From contig JAFEKR010000044.1 of NCBI GenBank assembly GCA_019022495.1, forward strand, positions 62,001 through 126,000: a DNA stretch of 64,000 nt. The letters are read 5' to 3'. The position numbers were made by a program, and so were the translations under genes. Origin of the DNA: Epichloe hybrida (Eukaryota > Ascomycota > Sordariomycetes > Hypocreales > Clavicipitaceae). The first letter of the stretch is position 1. Every line of letters starts with the position of its first letter. Under the pieces are notes generated by a model. That model was not told the origin of the DNA. It saw only the letters and a list, made by a program, of their open reading frames with translations, and searched no databases. Below, in pieces: positions 48,665 to 58,712 of the stretch.

Positions 48665-49540
48665 CTAACCATTGATCGTACTTCGATCCCATAGCCTGTC
48701 CACCAGCCACTGGACAGGATATTGGTTCGGAGAGATTGATTGTGGAATGTACTTGTACCAGTCGAAATGTCCCCTTGGCGTCAGCAAGTTTGTGGCCTTT
48801 ACGGCTTCCCAATACTCAGGATAGAACCCGCTGGTCTCCCAATCTATTATTGCTGTAACCCTCCATATCCCGTCATCACGTCTGACCATTATATTCGCGG
48901 GGCGGATAGCACCGTGTGTGAAGACAGACGATTTTTTTCGACAGCGGCATGAGTCCGCGTAAGAGTTCAACGTATAGAGGCGTGGCGGTGTTAGAGCCAT
49001 CGAAGATGAAATCTTCAAACTCTGTGACACTCATAATCGGCTTGGTGCTAACACGTTGTTATCGCCGCAAATCTCTGCAACTCCCGCCAGCGACATCGCC
49101 GAGGCTTGCGTGTTCTGGAAAAGGAAGAGATCTTAGCTTAGCAAGGAGGAGGTCTACCTGACAAGAGATGTCCTGTTTCTGAGAACAATCTAGTTCAGGC
49201 CATGCATTCTCCAAGTTCATGCCCGGAATGTGGCTGGTGAACAGAAAGCAATGAACGCCTAGGCGAAGTAAACCATGTGGCCTTGGGACTGGGAATTCGG
49301 GCATATGCTCTTGTAGAAATGTCAGAGTTTGGTGCTCTGTCGTTGAATAGCTCTCGTGACCTGCTTTAACGACTAGATTTTCGTTGATGCGAAAAACCAT
49401 GACCGAGGCAGCCCATGCGCTTTCATATAGGACCTCGCTATTGTCTAGGAGACTAACAATGGCTTCTGAAATGCTCTGATAGTTACGACACAAGTCTTCT
49501 ACTTCGGTAGAGAGTGGAAAGATAGTTGTCACTGGTTCAT
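48665..49540 (-). pseudogene. APH-family phosphotransferase pseudogene
   Basis: The homology runs from 49532 (TTIFPLSTEVEDLC) to the stop at 48665. Recognisable blocks are V-M-V-F-R-I-N-E-N-L-V-V-K (ATP-site Lys), P-V-P-R-P-H-G, P-G-M-N-L-E-N-A-W, V-F-T-H-G-x-I-R-P-A-N-I-M-V and A-I-I-D-W-E-T-S-G-F-Y-P-E-Y-W-E. This is the aminoglycoside/choline-kinase-like fold, widely expanded in fungi. There are four lesions. No in-frame ATG exists (GTG at 49532). A TAA lies at 49061-49059 where C-to-T at CpA would explain it. An extra base in a 7-A run (forward T7 at 48932-48938) shifts frame. The catalytic Asp of H-G-D is Ala. A short intron cannot rescue both the stop and the shift without deleting conserved residues. 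It is almost certainly dead. Confidence 0.8.
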
Positions 49541-49550
49541 TCTCGTTCAG

Positions 49551-49840
49551 TCAACGGCGGATATCGGTGTTAGGCAGCGAAGGTGCGGTATGACTATGTG
49601 AAGCAACTACATGCCAAGCCATGAGAATCTGCACGTATACTGTATAAACAACGGCTTACCTGTGTTCTTGAACGACTGCAGCTTCTGTGAATATGTCGAT
49701 GATAGTGCGATTGTGATATCGGCTTCCGGGTCGTTTAATAGCATAGTCTCGAGGCTACGCATAACCTTGATATTATATCTGGCCGCCACGGTTTTTCGAT
49801 TGGCCTTGTTCACACGACTCTTCGGCGGCTGGTGAGCCAT
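49551..49840 (-). CDS. Small hypothetical protein, two exons, 78 aa
   Basis: ATG at 49840 (MAHQPPKSRVNKANRK). Exon 1 runs to 49660, followed by a 53-bp intron (49659-49607; GTAAGC donor, TAG acceptor), and exon 2 ends at the TGA at 49551. The basic, hydrophilic product has a helix-like R-Y-N-I-K-V-M-R-S-L-E-T-M-L-L stretch. No family is recognised. The consensus donor and coherent exon 1 favour a gene. The stop falls just upstream of the decayed APH gene on the same strand. Without splicing, the frame simply ends after about 77 codons. Confidence 0.4.
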
Positions 49841-50070
49841 GATGGAGACGTTTCCGTAACCTATCTAGAACGAAAATAGGCAAGTTTAAAAATGGCGTAT
49901 GGTTCAGGCAAGATTAGGAGTGTAGGGGAGGTGAGTATCGTCGGCGACTTGGATAGGATTAGGGTATATATTAATTTGAGCCACTTACTAGTCACGTGCT
50001 CCCGCGTCACCTTCGTGGTTAACACAGAACCACATGCAATAGCGAAACAAAATTATTAGTGTGTCGCGAC

Positions 50071-50340
50071 CTAGCTCTTATCGCAAGAACATTGTGGGCT
50101 AGTACTCGCAATAGGGCAAGGATTGCCTATCAAGTCTTTACATAAAGACTTAGCCCCCTGCATACTATTCCAGAACTTTTGTAAGGACTTTAGGTCTGTC
50201 CTCACTGTGGGGGCATTGTCCTTACCACCCAATAGATCTGTTTTGCTCTCACAAGTGCCTTTACTTTTGCTGCACCACCAGTAATTTTTTCCATGATTAG
50301 ATTCAATAACACATACACACAACGCTCGCAGCGCAGGCAT
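50071..50340 (-). CDS. Cysteine-rich small protein, 89 aa or shorter spliced form
   Basis: ATG at 50340 (MPALRALCVCVIESN). Eight cysteines occur in 89 residues, with a C-terminal C-x6-C-x8-C-x-C pattern. There is no clear signal peptide in this frame. An alternative is a 51-bp intron beginning GTGTGTATG with branch-like TCTAATC and acceptor GTGCAG, which would keep frame and remove the Y-W-W-C region. Small cysteine-rich proteins near repeat islands are often secreted effectors, but without a signal peptide that is speculation. An upstream exon ending near the TTAGATAG before the ATG is possible. Confidence 0.35.
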   Translation of the reverse strand: MPALRALCVCVIESNHGKNYWWCSKSKGTCESKTDLLGGKDNAPTVRTDLKSLQKFWNSMQGAKSLCKDLIGNPCPIASTSPQCSCDKS

Positions 50341-50470
50341 CTATCTAAGCAAGGATCCTCGGGAAAAAAGCAGCACAGCTAGCTAGCTAGCTTATAACTG
50401 TCGCACGTGATGTAATAAAAAGGCTTGCACGTGATGCAGTGAGAAAAAGAGCCCCCTAATTAACCCGCAG

Positions 50471-51521
50471 TAATAGCAAAATTAAGTTCCAGCGCATTCG
50501 CAATATCGCCTACTATCACTCCGATTATTTGCCTCTTGAAGATCGCGCCAACATCTCCTCTGCGGTTGGGGAGGAAATACCAGACTACTCATTCAGGAAA
50601 GCCATTGAAGGAAACGTGACAGGAGCTGCAAGCAGCGATTTTAACACACTGCGGAAAATTCTGTTTGATTCGCACGAGTTTCAGAAGCTCGGCCGGTCAC
50701 TAACCAACATGCTAGTCCACGCACCGTTGTTGAATGGCTTTGAAGAGCCATCATTACGTCGATGAGGAGCTAATACAGTCGGCAAGAATATATTCCGCGT
50801 TTATGCCGCCTCTGGCCGATATTGGGGACAGGGACTGTAAAGCTACCCAAGGCAAAATGGTTGATTTGGCGCTTGTTTTGACACCTCCTGAAGATGGCTC
50901 TCGCGCTCTTGGCCGAAGACACAAAGGGAACGAGCGCGATACGGCAGTAGACACAAAGGGAACGAGCGCGATACGGCAGTAGACAAAAAGTTACTACGGG
51001 CAATCCAAACCCATGTTCTCCGGCGAGAGCCGATGGAGACTCAGAGTGTTAACCAAACGGCATACACACCAGTCATGTTCCGGCCAATCGCCACCAGTAT
51101 CGAGACCAAGGCCGAGGGCGGAGCTGAGGAGGGAAAGCTACAGCTCGGTATCTGGACTTCGGCATGGCATCGCCGCATGGTATCACTGATGAGCATGCTC
51201 AAGCAGCGCGGTGACGCGGATAGCAGGTCACTATGGGCATCTGTAGGTCGATCGACGGAAGTACAAATAATATCAGTGCCTTTGATTCTTGTCTTAGGCA
51301 ACGAACGGAAGCTTATATTTGGTTGTGACAGAGGGGACAGCTTGGAGCTTTTAGGGGATGTGCCTATTGGGGATACATCTACGCTTCTTGGCCTATATAC
51401 CATTTTTGCGGTGTTGCATGAGTTAGCGGATTGGATCGAGGTCCCATTCCGAGAATGGATTATGAGCATTTTCATGACCGGTGATGATAGAGACGAGCAA
51501 GAGACAATGTTTCAAAATTAA
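50471..51521 (+). pseudogene. PD-(D/E)XK nuclease-like protein, broken by two frameshifts
   Basis: Three frames together cover a fungal PD-(D/E)XK-like protein (Pfam PDDEXK_12 type). Part 1 (50471-50735) ends H-E-F-Q-K-L-G-R-S-L-T-N-M-L-V-H-A-P-L-L. Part 2 (from 50735, +1 frame) has S-A-R-I-Y-S-A-F-M-P and K-M-V-D-L-A-L-V-L (first acidic residue). Part 3 (to 51521) has S-V-N-Q-T-A-Y, S-I-E-T-K-A-E (E-x-K) and Q-L-G-I-W-T-S-A-W-H-R-R-M. The first shift is a single base near 50735. The second is a 32-bp exact tandem duplication (50919-50982); ignoring one copy joins parts 2 and 3 in frame. No ATG is visible upstream, so a 5' exon is missing or unrecognised. These proteins are common and variable in fungi; biochemical role unknown. 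Confidence 0.75.
50919..50982. repeat. 32-bp perfect tandem duplication
   Basis: Two identical 32-bp copies (50919-50950 and 50951-50982), each starting ACACAAAGGGAACGAG. Because 32 is not a multiple of three, the duplication alone breaks the PD-(D/E)XK-like reading frame. Confidence 0.95.
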
Positions 51522-51627
51522 TAGAACATCACAGATGCTTTGGTAGCGCCATTGCCGCCAGGAACACAAGCTTAAGGGCGAGGTATTTTTTTAAAAAAAA
51601 CAATGCGTGATAGACTACCATGGGAAC

Positions 51628-52167
51628 ATGGACGCGGACAACCTGACAATGGGCAATATTCCGATTAAGGGGCGTTTCGTCCTTGGAAGGCATCAAGATT
51701 CACGACGGGCACCGCTTGTACGAGTGTCTATTTGTTGGACAGTGCGTGACCATGGCGGCGAGTATGGAGGTGCAGAAAACATCAAAGAGCCGGCCACGGC
51801 AGAGATCACTGAGGACGATGGACGCCGAGCTGAAAGCATTAGATCGTGGCCTTGCATAAGCGGAGACAACACGATTGATGATAACCACAACCTTTCACTC
51901 TCAACATACTTCAGGCAGGACGAGCGCGACGGTCACACCGCCAATGCGGGCTGTCGCTTGGAATGTACACTTCTTCATTTGGCCAAGAAGAGGATGGGCG
52001 AGGAGGATCCGGGTGCGTTTGCCGGAATTTTCCAAGTTAGTGGGAGCGACCTGATTGCCTTTCGTGATGTTTGCGATAAACTGCGCCTCTGCTTCGAGTT
52101 GCCAAACTACAGGCAGCTCCCCACGGTTCAGACCGGCCAGAACCGTATCCCGAAAGTGTTGTGGTAG
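51628..52167 (+). CDS. Hypothetical ORF, 179 aa
   Basis: ATG at 51628 (MDADNLTMGNIPIKG) opens a frame to the TAG at 52165. It contains a Leu/Cys-containing segment (CRLECTLLHLAKKRMGEEDP) and a helical C-terminal part, but no motif I can name. A second frame across 51680-51860 also looks protein-like (K-I-H-D-G-H-R-L-Y-E-C-L-F-V), so the locus could be a frameshifted relic. It follows the PD-(D/E)XK pseudogene by about 110 bp on the same strand. Confidence 0.3.
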   Translation: MDADNLTMGNIPIKGRFVLGRHQDSRRAPLVRVSICWTVRDHGGEYGGAENIKEPATAEITEDDGRRAESIRSWPCISGDNTIDDNHNLSLSTYFRQDERDGHTANAGCRLECTLLHLAKKRMGEEDPGAFAGIFQVSGSDLIAFRDVCDKLRLCFELPNYRQLPTVQTGQNRIPKVLW

Positions 52168-54349
52168 GGTCTCGTGGAGGCTTGGTCAAGCAAACATGTT
52201 CTTCAGGTCGTATGCTTAAAACAGCAGGAGTGGATTGTCGTAATAGGCAACATTTTCCCCTCATTTGTGTGTAGAAGCGTTTTGTTTTATCACACACCGG
52301 GAACTAAAAGCGAGAAAGATCCTTGGCGGGAATAGTGCAGGACATCTAAGAATAGCCGTCGTCGTCCGCACTCCATCTGTAGGTGGCTGGTTTTTCTTGT
52401 GACGAACCGGACTGTGTGAACGCCATATCGAATGACTATGGGATGTCTTGACAAAAAGTGTCTGGGCCGGCTTCGCGGACGGCCAGCAAAAATCTCATCC
52501 CAAAAGTCTCGTAGTCACTTATAGGACATTGTATTAGATAAAGGTTATATCTTTGAATAAGGGATTGTGACACAACTTGGGAAGAACACAAAGACAAGGA
52601 GCAACCACTACTAGTTTCGAAGTACCTAAGAATAACATGCCGGGTTTTTGCCAGGTCGAGTGAGTCCATGTGGTTGCACAAGCTAGTTAGTAGATACGTG
52701 CGGACTAAACCAAGGAAGAAATGTGAGGCGAAGATCATTCGGGGCTCGGATCGCCCCTAGCGTCAAGCCTGCAAGCCGTCTGCTATTACCACTAGCTGAT
52801 CTTACAAGATTCTCTTGCCCCAGGTGGAAGTAAGACTTGGTATTATTAGATCCATATCTCCAAAAGCCTCGGACAAGGGAGGAAGTGAACGCTATAGGTA
52901 CGCAACTCTCTCTCTCAGTGAGTAATTTTATTAGGGTTCGTCTTGCTTATGTGAGTTGGGGCCTGAAACCACACAATTCTTAGTACACATCTGTATTGGA
53001 AAAAGAATCAAGAACAGAAAACTACCCAGCAGCCAAAGTGCCAAACGTTTAGTCACAGTCAATGTCAAACAAGTCCGAATGACTTGCTAGTACAACTTGC
53101 CCTAGTGAGTAAGAAAAACAGCACGACCTCGTGTTTCTCAAATCAAAATTGGCACTAAGATATCGAACAAGAACTCGGTGACTCGCTCCGGGTCGTGGTC
53201 TACTAGTTGGAGTACTATTATCATCTGACTGTGCCGGTGGTGATGGTTCGACTGAACCGCGCCTAGCAATTTGGTGTCTTGACGGAGGCACGGCCATAAT
53301 AACTGAAGTAGCATTGATCTGATTGGCGGGCCTGTAGGTGGATATGCGTCACAGGATCACTCGGTCGTTGTTTGCTCGAGAGTGGAAATCCCAAGTTCGT
53401 CATGACTCCTCCCGAAAAACCGCCTCAGTAATGTTGCTGGCTGGTGTCTCTATTCTGGACTACTCTCAAGGGATGTGATTCGTAATTTTCGTCATTCTGA
53501 CAACGCGCTCTCCGTTTTGGCCGTCGATAGCCAACATCTTTAGAGCATGGGGAGCGGCTTGATGAAACGAGCCAGTCGGTCTCCGTACAATATCTGGAAA
53601 CCGCCAAACCGTAAATCTGCAGAGATGGCTATGATATTCGACAATCCCGCTTCTGGGGTACCTAATCGAGGGCCTCCATTGGACACAAGTGTCCGCCTGC
53701 ATATCATAGTTCCAGTACCCGGAAGAGTGTTCGTTTACGTTCAGGAGCGGCGGTAGTAGCTCATTACGCCACAACTACTTGCTAGCACTGTAGTTCAAGA
53801 CACCGTCATCCCGATTTTTAACCCTAGCGGCATTGTATACCAGTCATACGGCTTTTGGGGTATGGACAGCTTGGACAGCTTGGACAGCTGTCCATTTCTC
53901 GAGATGTCGGTCTACAACCCGACGGCAAAGTATCCCTGCGAAGCGTGAATTAGGCGCTTGTCTCCCTCTTACTTTCCCAATTTGACAGAACTGTGATATC
54001 CAAAAAGAATCTCCAGGCCAACTACTCTGCGGGAGGGATGTTGTGCCTTATCTTCGACGAAATCTTCCGTGCTGGTGATAATAAACCCATGCAGCCAGTC
54101 GTCTGAAGCCAGTTGTCTGAAGGGACCTCTACCTTTTCAGTTCCAGTGCTAAAAGAAGTGATTTCTTTCTCCGTCTGGATATTTTTCAAATCGCCTACAT
54201 CACTCCTCAAGGTGCGGAACGCGACAGGGCGGAAACATAGCATTCTCGTAGCATTATCAATGCTAGTTTCTTAGGCTCGTCGTCTACGCCCGTGAAGTCG
54301 CGGCGTCGTGCCTTCCGCAAGTGCCTGTCAATCATCCAAGTGATCAAAA
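52168..54349. other. 2.2 kb without a recognised gene
   Basis: Minus-strand ATG frames at 52436-52738 (100 aa, Leu/Ser-rich) and 53049-53297 (82 aa, Pro/Arg-rich start) are possible but show no motif or splice logic. Frames at 53425-53774 overlap each other on both strands. A short 9-bp triplicate (CTTGGACAG-type, near 53866-53892) is present. It may contain degraded genes or the 5' region of the gene at 54350. Confidence 0.4.
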
Positions 54350-55278
54350 ATGAAAGTGCTTACTATGTATCCTCTTGCAGGAAGGAGCATATCCCAATGT
54401 AAACAAAGAATGCTCATTTGTTTTGCTTTGTGCTGCATCGTTGTAAAAGACAATTATTTTGCTTTACGTACGCTAAAGACATCACGAGGGCATCAGAATC
54501 CAACGAAACAAAACGAGCCCAGTTCGCCGAAAAGGGGAGGCAGCTTCACCATGATCTCCTGGAAGAAATAAGGAAGCATGGCAATGAATTCAAGGAGTTC
54601 CCATACCATTTGGACCGTTACTTTTTCCGGTGGGATGACGACGATTCACTGGCGCTCGATAAAGGCGATTTGGCCGCGTTTCACGATGCCGACATGCCTA
54701 CAAATGGCTACAAATTTTGCCAAATTTGTAATTTGGACAACGAAAAAGATCCGGGCATATATCAAATGTATATCCAGAAAAAGGGCGAGATTATTGTTTG
54801 CACCGATAACCGCTCCGATCGAGATGTTTTGACGTCAAATCGATTATTTTTTTCGGATCTTTTAGCTCTCGCCTTTCAAAACGCTGTTTCTACCTCAGGG
54901 AATAGCAGTAAGAAACTCATGGCGATATGGCGAATTTGGGTTGAGAATCTTGAAACTAGAAGAATAATCGACCACATCTGCCCAATTGAGGGTACGACAA
55001 GGGACATTGACACAAGTGACGATGACTTCTTTGCTCTTCTTGGCACTGCGAATGGAAAAACTATACCAAAAATGCTCGCTGCATACCCACAATTTTTCGG
55101 CCGCCGAATTGTTACAAAGGCTAGAGTCATAAGCCATCGCGGCCGCAAGTTTCCGTCAATTTGCTGGTTTTTAGAAGAGGCCCCAATAAACGAACCAACT
55201 AAGCGGCAACAACGCAAGCACAGGCGGGAGGTCTCTAAGGCGTCGAGGAAGTCTAAGGAAGAAAGCGATACGATATAA
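54350..55278 (+). CDS. Conserved-looking hypothetical protein, about 282 aa
   Basis: The main exon (54479-55278) is strongly protein-like: ITRASESNETKRAQ, F-P-Y-H-L-D-R-Y-F-F-R-W, G-Y-K-F-C-Q-I-C-N-L-D, I-Y-Q-M-Y-I-Q-K-K-G-E-I-I-V-C-T-D-N-R-S-D-R-D, A-I-W-R-I-W-V. It ends in a basic tail rich in Lys/Arg/Ser (about 255-282), possibly nuclear. The frame has no ATG at its 5' end. I propose exon 1 54350-54398 (MKVLTMYPLAGRSISQ) and an 80-bp intron 54399-54478 (GTAAAC donor, AAAG acceptor), which joins in frame; this splice is inference. No named domain is recognised. It converges with the next gene, leaving about 106 bp between stops. Confidence 0.6.
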
Positions 55279-55384
55279 CCTAGGCATGTTTAAACGCCCT
55301 GCTACTTAAGCTCACAGAGCTAGTTTCTTTAATTTGGAGAAGAAGACATTCTGTTAACCACCTCTATCCTCAAGTTTCAATTCC

Positions 55385-56416
55385 TTATTTTGAATCTTTT
55401 GTGTTTTCCTTCAAACACAATTTGGACCGGTTAGACAAGAATTCCATTACTTCAAAGGAGCTCCGTTCCCGTCGACTGCACATTCTGTCAAACTTCAGGG
55501 CGGAGTCAGACCATCCTGGAAACTTGTTTACATCCACGAACTTGGATGTTGGCCCGTGCAAGTGCTCTTCCCCTGGTGGAATGCCACACTCATCTAATAA
55601 CTCTGGCCACGTTAGCCATGATTTCAGGGGATCAGGCTGCATCCCAAAAATCGCCACCTCGCGAGCTTCCAAGTCCATAACAAAGTCTATAGCTGTTTCA
55701 AGCGTGACCATTACGCCGCCTGCGCCCACGCCGTGCAGATGGCTTATTATCTTTTCAGATATGACGTCGAACGCGATGGGCGCACTTAAATTATCCTCCA
55801 AGCCTGTCCTGACCAAATAGACTGGAAGTCTTCCAACAGAGCTTGAATCCTCTTTGCGGTAAAATGCGACCGAAACCACAATCATTATGGCATGGAAAAG
55901 TGGTTGTAAAACGTAAAACTCATGATCTTTTACTACTTCGTTGAATGGACCAACACCCGACGCAAGTTGCTGTTTGTACTGCGTTCGTAGTGCAGTTACT
56001 GTCTCGCAAATCGATTGGTTCAAGCAAAGTAGGCTCTTCAAGGTCGAAGTGGATGGGGCTGTCTTTTCTTCATCTAGGCCAACCGGATTTATAAACTTGC
56101 ATAAAAAGCGACCCCATCCGAGCTCGCTTCTGTATGGCTTGAACCAACGGCGATACATGTAATTCTGGATTACCAGTCGTAGATGACCCTCAAACGAACC
56201 AGGTAAGCAGTATATTGGTGCTGTTTTGTTGCAGATACCGGCGAACTGGTTATATTCCATCGTCAGGCTGCCATCTTGTTGAAGTTCTGGTTCATAGATT
56301 CGGGGGCCAGCTTGGTGGAAGGCACGCAGGCGGTGATATTCTTCGTCTCTCGCTCTGTAATCTTGCCTTGCAAGCTCTATTGAGCTTGCCGTCTGCCGAG
56401 ACTGTGGTGAACTCAT
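55385..56416 (-). CDS. Hypothetical protein, 343 aa, single exon
   Basis: ATG at 56416 (MSSPQSRQTASSIELARQDY) to the stop at 55385; the longer open frame upstream lacks an ATG. The product is soluble and mixed alpha/beta: Y-R-A-R-D-E-E-Y-H-R-L-R near 20, G-S-F-E-G-H-L-R-L-V-I-Q-N-Y-M-Y-R-R-W-F near 75, a hydrophobic P-L-F-H-A-I-M-I-V-V-S-V-A-F-Y near 180, and a Gly-rich H-G-V-G-A-G-G-V-M-V near 235. No signal peptide and no recognised domain. A TATA-like element lies 111 bp upstream. The intact long frame and conventional promoter spacing argue for a real, expressed gene. Confidence 0.65.
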   Translation of the reverse strand: MSSPQSRQTASSIELARQDYRARDEEYHRLRAFHQAGPRIYEPELQQDGSLTMEYNQFAGICNKTAPIYCLPGSFEGHLRLVIQNYMYRRWFKPYRSELGWGRFLCKFINPVGLDEEKTAPSTSTLKSLLCLNQSICETVTALRTQYKQQLASGVGPFNEVVKDHEFYVLQPLFHAIMIVVSVAFYRKEDSSSVGRLPVYLVRTGLEDNLSAPIAFDVISEKIISHLHGVGAGGVMVTLETAIDFVMDLEAREVAIFGMQPDPLKSWLTWPELLDECGIPPGEEHLHGPTSKFVDVNKFPGWSDSALKFDRMCSRRERSSFEVMEFLSNRSKLCLKENTKDSK

Positions 56417-56526
56417 GATGATTGATGTGATGATGGAGGAAGCAGTGCAGTTTGATAGGTGATGTTGTCCAAAGGAGAGCGTAAATCTTGGAACAGATGG
56501 TGTCGGCAACAGGTGAGGGGCAGTCG

Positions 56527-56534
56527 AATTTATA
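56527..56534 (-). promoter_or_regulatory. TATA-like element of the 343-aa gene
   Basis: TATAAATT on the minus strand, 111 bp upstream of the ATG at 56416. Position and sequence only. Confidence 0.4.
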
Positions 56535-56599
56535 CTGAGCGAGAGGAGCAGTTTTACGTTTGAATTTTTTTAAAGTTTATAAAGTCGACTAGAGCATTG

Positions 56600-57204
56600 C
56601 AAATCAGTGCTATTTGCGGGGCCAAAGTGACGGTTTGCCTATGTACGATAGAGAATCGTAGCCTACAGGGAGGGTTGCACGTGACCGGCTGTAGGCATGA
56701 TTTATTCCCCTTTCCCACGCAGAGTCATCGGATACAGTCAGAGAGCTTGCTCGTCGACTCTGCGCTTGGCGCTTGGAACGCCAACAATGCCGCGGCCACG
56801 ATTGGCTTAATAGCGGCTACGACGCCTTGATACCAGAGGACACGCGACATTTGATTGGCTAGCCACGAAACAGTTTGTACCCTGCATTTGGCTTGGTCAA
56901 GCGCCAGCTCTGAAGTTGCTGGATCGAGATGCGGCTTCCACACATTCACGTGAGGTGTGATTTCGACACCATCTCCTCTCCCCTACGTCCGTAGAGGCCA
57001 CATAGAAATATGGGCCTTCGCATCGTCCCGTGCCGACCTTGTAATAACTCGGCTGGCTCGGGACTTAGCTGGATGGGTCATAGATGCCCCATCGTTCGTT
57101 CCTCTCTTTGAAATGCTTGCTCACGTGGTGTTGTATAGCAAATGTGGCTGCAGATGCGTCCATGATCGATTGACTGAGTCGCCAATGAATGCCAAATTGA
57201 AACT
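56600..57204. other. Intergenic region between divergent genes
   Basis: Separates the minus-strand 343-aa gene from the plus-strand DUF7079-like gene. ORFs on both strands here (for example 56725-56949 minus) lack motifs. It is likely a bidirectional promoter region. Confidence 0.4.
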
Positions 57205-57212
57205 TATAAATA
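57205..57212 (+). promoter_or_regulatory. TATA-like element of the DUF7079-like gene
   Basis: TATAAATA, 104 bp upstream of the ATG at 57316. Confidence 0.45.
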
Positions 57213-57315
57213 CCCCACCAGTCTTCATTCCCCTCACGACTTGTCTCCTCCCTTCCCGCTAGCAAAACTAGCCGAGAAGTGGAATAGCAGGCCTATATCC
57301 CATTGGAAAGCAACC

Positions 57316-57777
57316 ATGAGCAACAACGCATCTCTTACCGAGGCTGAGAAAGATGCCTGCATTTGCCTCTCGACTCTTTTCCTCGATAGCGAAATGACGC
57401 CAGCCAAGATGGGCATGATGGCGCAGTCTCTGCATCGTCTCCACATCCCCGTTGATCAGTTAGACAACATTCTCCGTCATGGCGTTTTTCCAATTCTCTA
57501 CCCGAATTTGCTCAGCCCTGCAGGCGTCTGGGACGGTTTCGACGAGGCTGATTTGATCAATCGCGTAAATAGTCGCCGGACACATCGCCCGAATGTCCTG
57601 CAGGCATTGAGCAGCAACATAGCCTGGATGGTCGTAGGTCGATCGGTCAATTCCTTGTGGGCTCGAGTAAAAGAGATGCTTGTTCAGTTGGACCGGGACG
57701 CATCTTCGAAACGCTCCTCTTCCTTGGTAGGATTCTCATTTTTTCCTGTCCTAAGCCCGTCTCCTTACCCACTTTAA
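57316..57777 (+). CDS. DUF7079-like protein, 153 aa
   Basis: ATG at 57316 (MSNNASLTEAEKDACICLS) in CAACCATGAG context; the frame is open further upstream but without ATG. Residues 8-105 match what I recall of DUF7079: an L-S-x-L-F-L-D-S-E start, a helix with I-P-V-D-Q-L-D-N-I-L-R-H, V-F-P-I-L-Y-P-N-L-L-S-P-A-G-V-W-x-G-F-D. A similar family occurs in bacteria, with unknown function. The C-terminus after about residue 130 (Ser-rich, then hydrophobic) is atypical and follows G-GTAGGA. A 3' intron may start there, with the true end further downstream. Confidence 0.6.
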   Translation: MSNNASLTEAEKDACICLSTLFLDSEMTPAKMGMMAQSLHRLHIPVDQLDNILRHGVFPILYPNLLSPAGVWDGFDEADLINRVNSRRTHRPNVLQALSSNIAWMVVGRSVNSLWARVKEMLVQLDRDASSKRSSSLVGFSFFPVLSPSPYPL

Positions 57778-58712
57778 TGCGAACTACATACTGACATGAT
57801 GGAACAGTAATACCACCCTATCGCATGGAGACGTGGTGTGAAGTTGGTGTGAAGGGTACACTCTAAAACCTGTCTGATTCGTACCTGAATGTGTTTCATG
57901 ACTTCTTCATATGAACTTCATGGCTCTACATGTATGGGCATCTAGATAGACTGTCACAGTGTTGAAATTTGTTCATTCAAGCATATATTGCTAAAGATCT
58001 GTGGCATCAGGATACCTTAATTCACTGGCTCGTGCTAATACCTAGCTGATCCAAGCTGTTTCCAGGCTTTTTCTTCGAGTAAAGGTTGAAGAGCAGCTAA
58101 AGAAGTTATCAATTGACATTCCTTTCAAGCCGAGTGAGTGCATGTCGGGTGACGTTCTGGTGGTTTCATGAACAAGGAATAATCACGCCATGCTCGCTTC
58201 CAGCCACTGACAAGTACGTACCTCCCATGACGTCTGGCCATGGAGATGACTAATATAATTCATCTGTCGCTACAAGTAATCCATGTTGTACGGACCGTAC
58301 CGTACCTCACGTTACGTTTTGTCATCAATATATTGCATCAGTAGCTGCAAGTAATCCATGTTGTACCGTTCCTCGCATAGCAAAGGACTCTCAATCGTAC
58401 GATCTTTACACACACAAAATCATGCAAGCTTCAACATGGTCTCTCATATATGCAAAGGTGTGCCAAATGACCTGACTCTCAGCATTTTCAAAGTTGCCTG
58501 ACCCGACCCTCACAATCTCGTGGCAAAAGTCTTTTCACATTGTACTCGTGCCCATAAATATATAAACCTATCTTCCATCGACACTCGTCGAGATTGGCTT
58601 TCTTTCAAACTCACATCGTTCAACTAGCACAGGGCTTAACAACATCAATACACGTGGAATCGTACACGTTGACCCAATTTTTAAAGTATATTGCACAATT
58701 TGTCAATCGGCA
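57778..58712. other. Long 5' flank of the 664-aa gene
   Basis: Non-coding by inspection. It contains a near-perfect direct repeat of about 25 bp (G-C-T-x-CAAGTAATCCATGTTGTAC; about 58269-58293 and 58345-58369) and many short GTAC/CGTAC motifs between 58290 and 58320. A clear TATA box lies at 58559. Confidence 0.5.
58559..58566 (+). promoter_or_regulatory. TATA box of the 664-aa gene
   Basis: TATATAAA, 154 bp upstream of the ATG at 58713, followed by a pyrimidine-rich stretch typical of fungal transcription starts. Confidence 0.5.

Noticed and set aside
54875..55217. Minus-strand ORFs opposite the 282-aa gene
   Set aside because: Shadows of the plus-strand coding frame, which has the coherent protein sequence.
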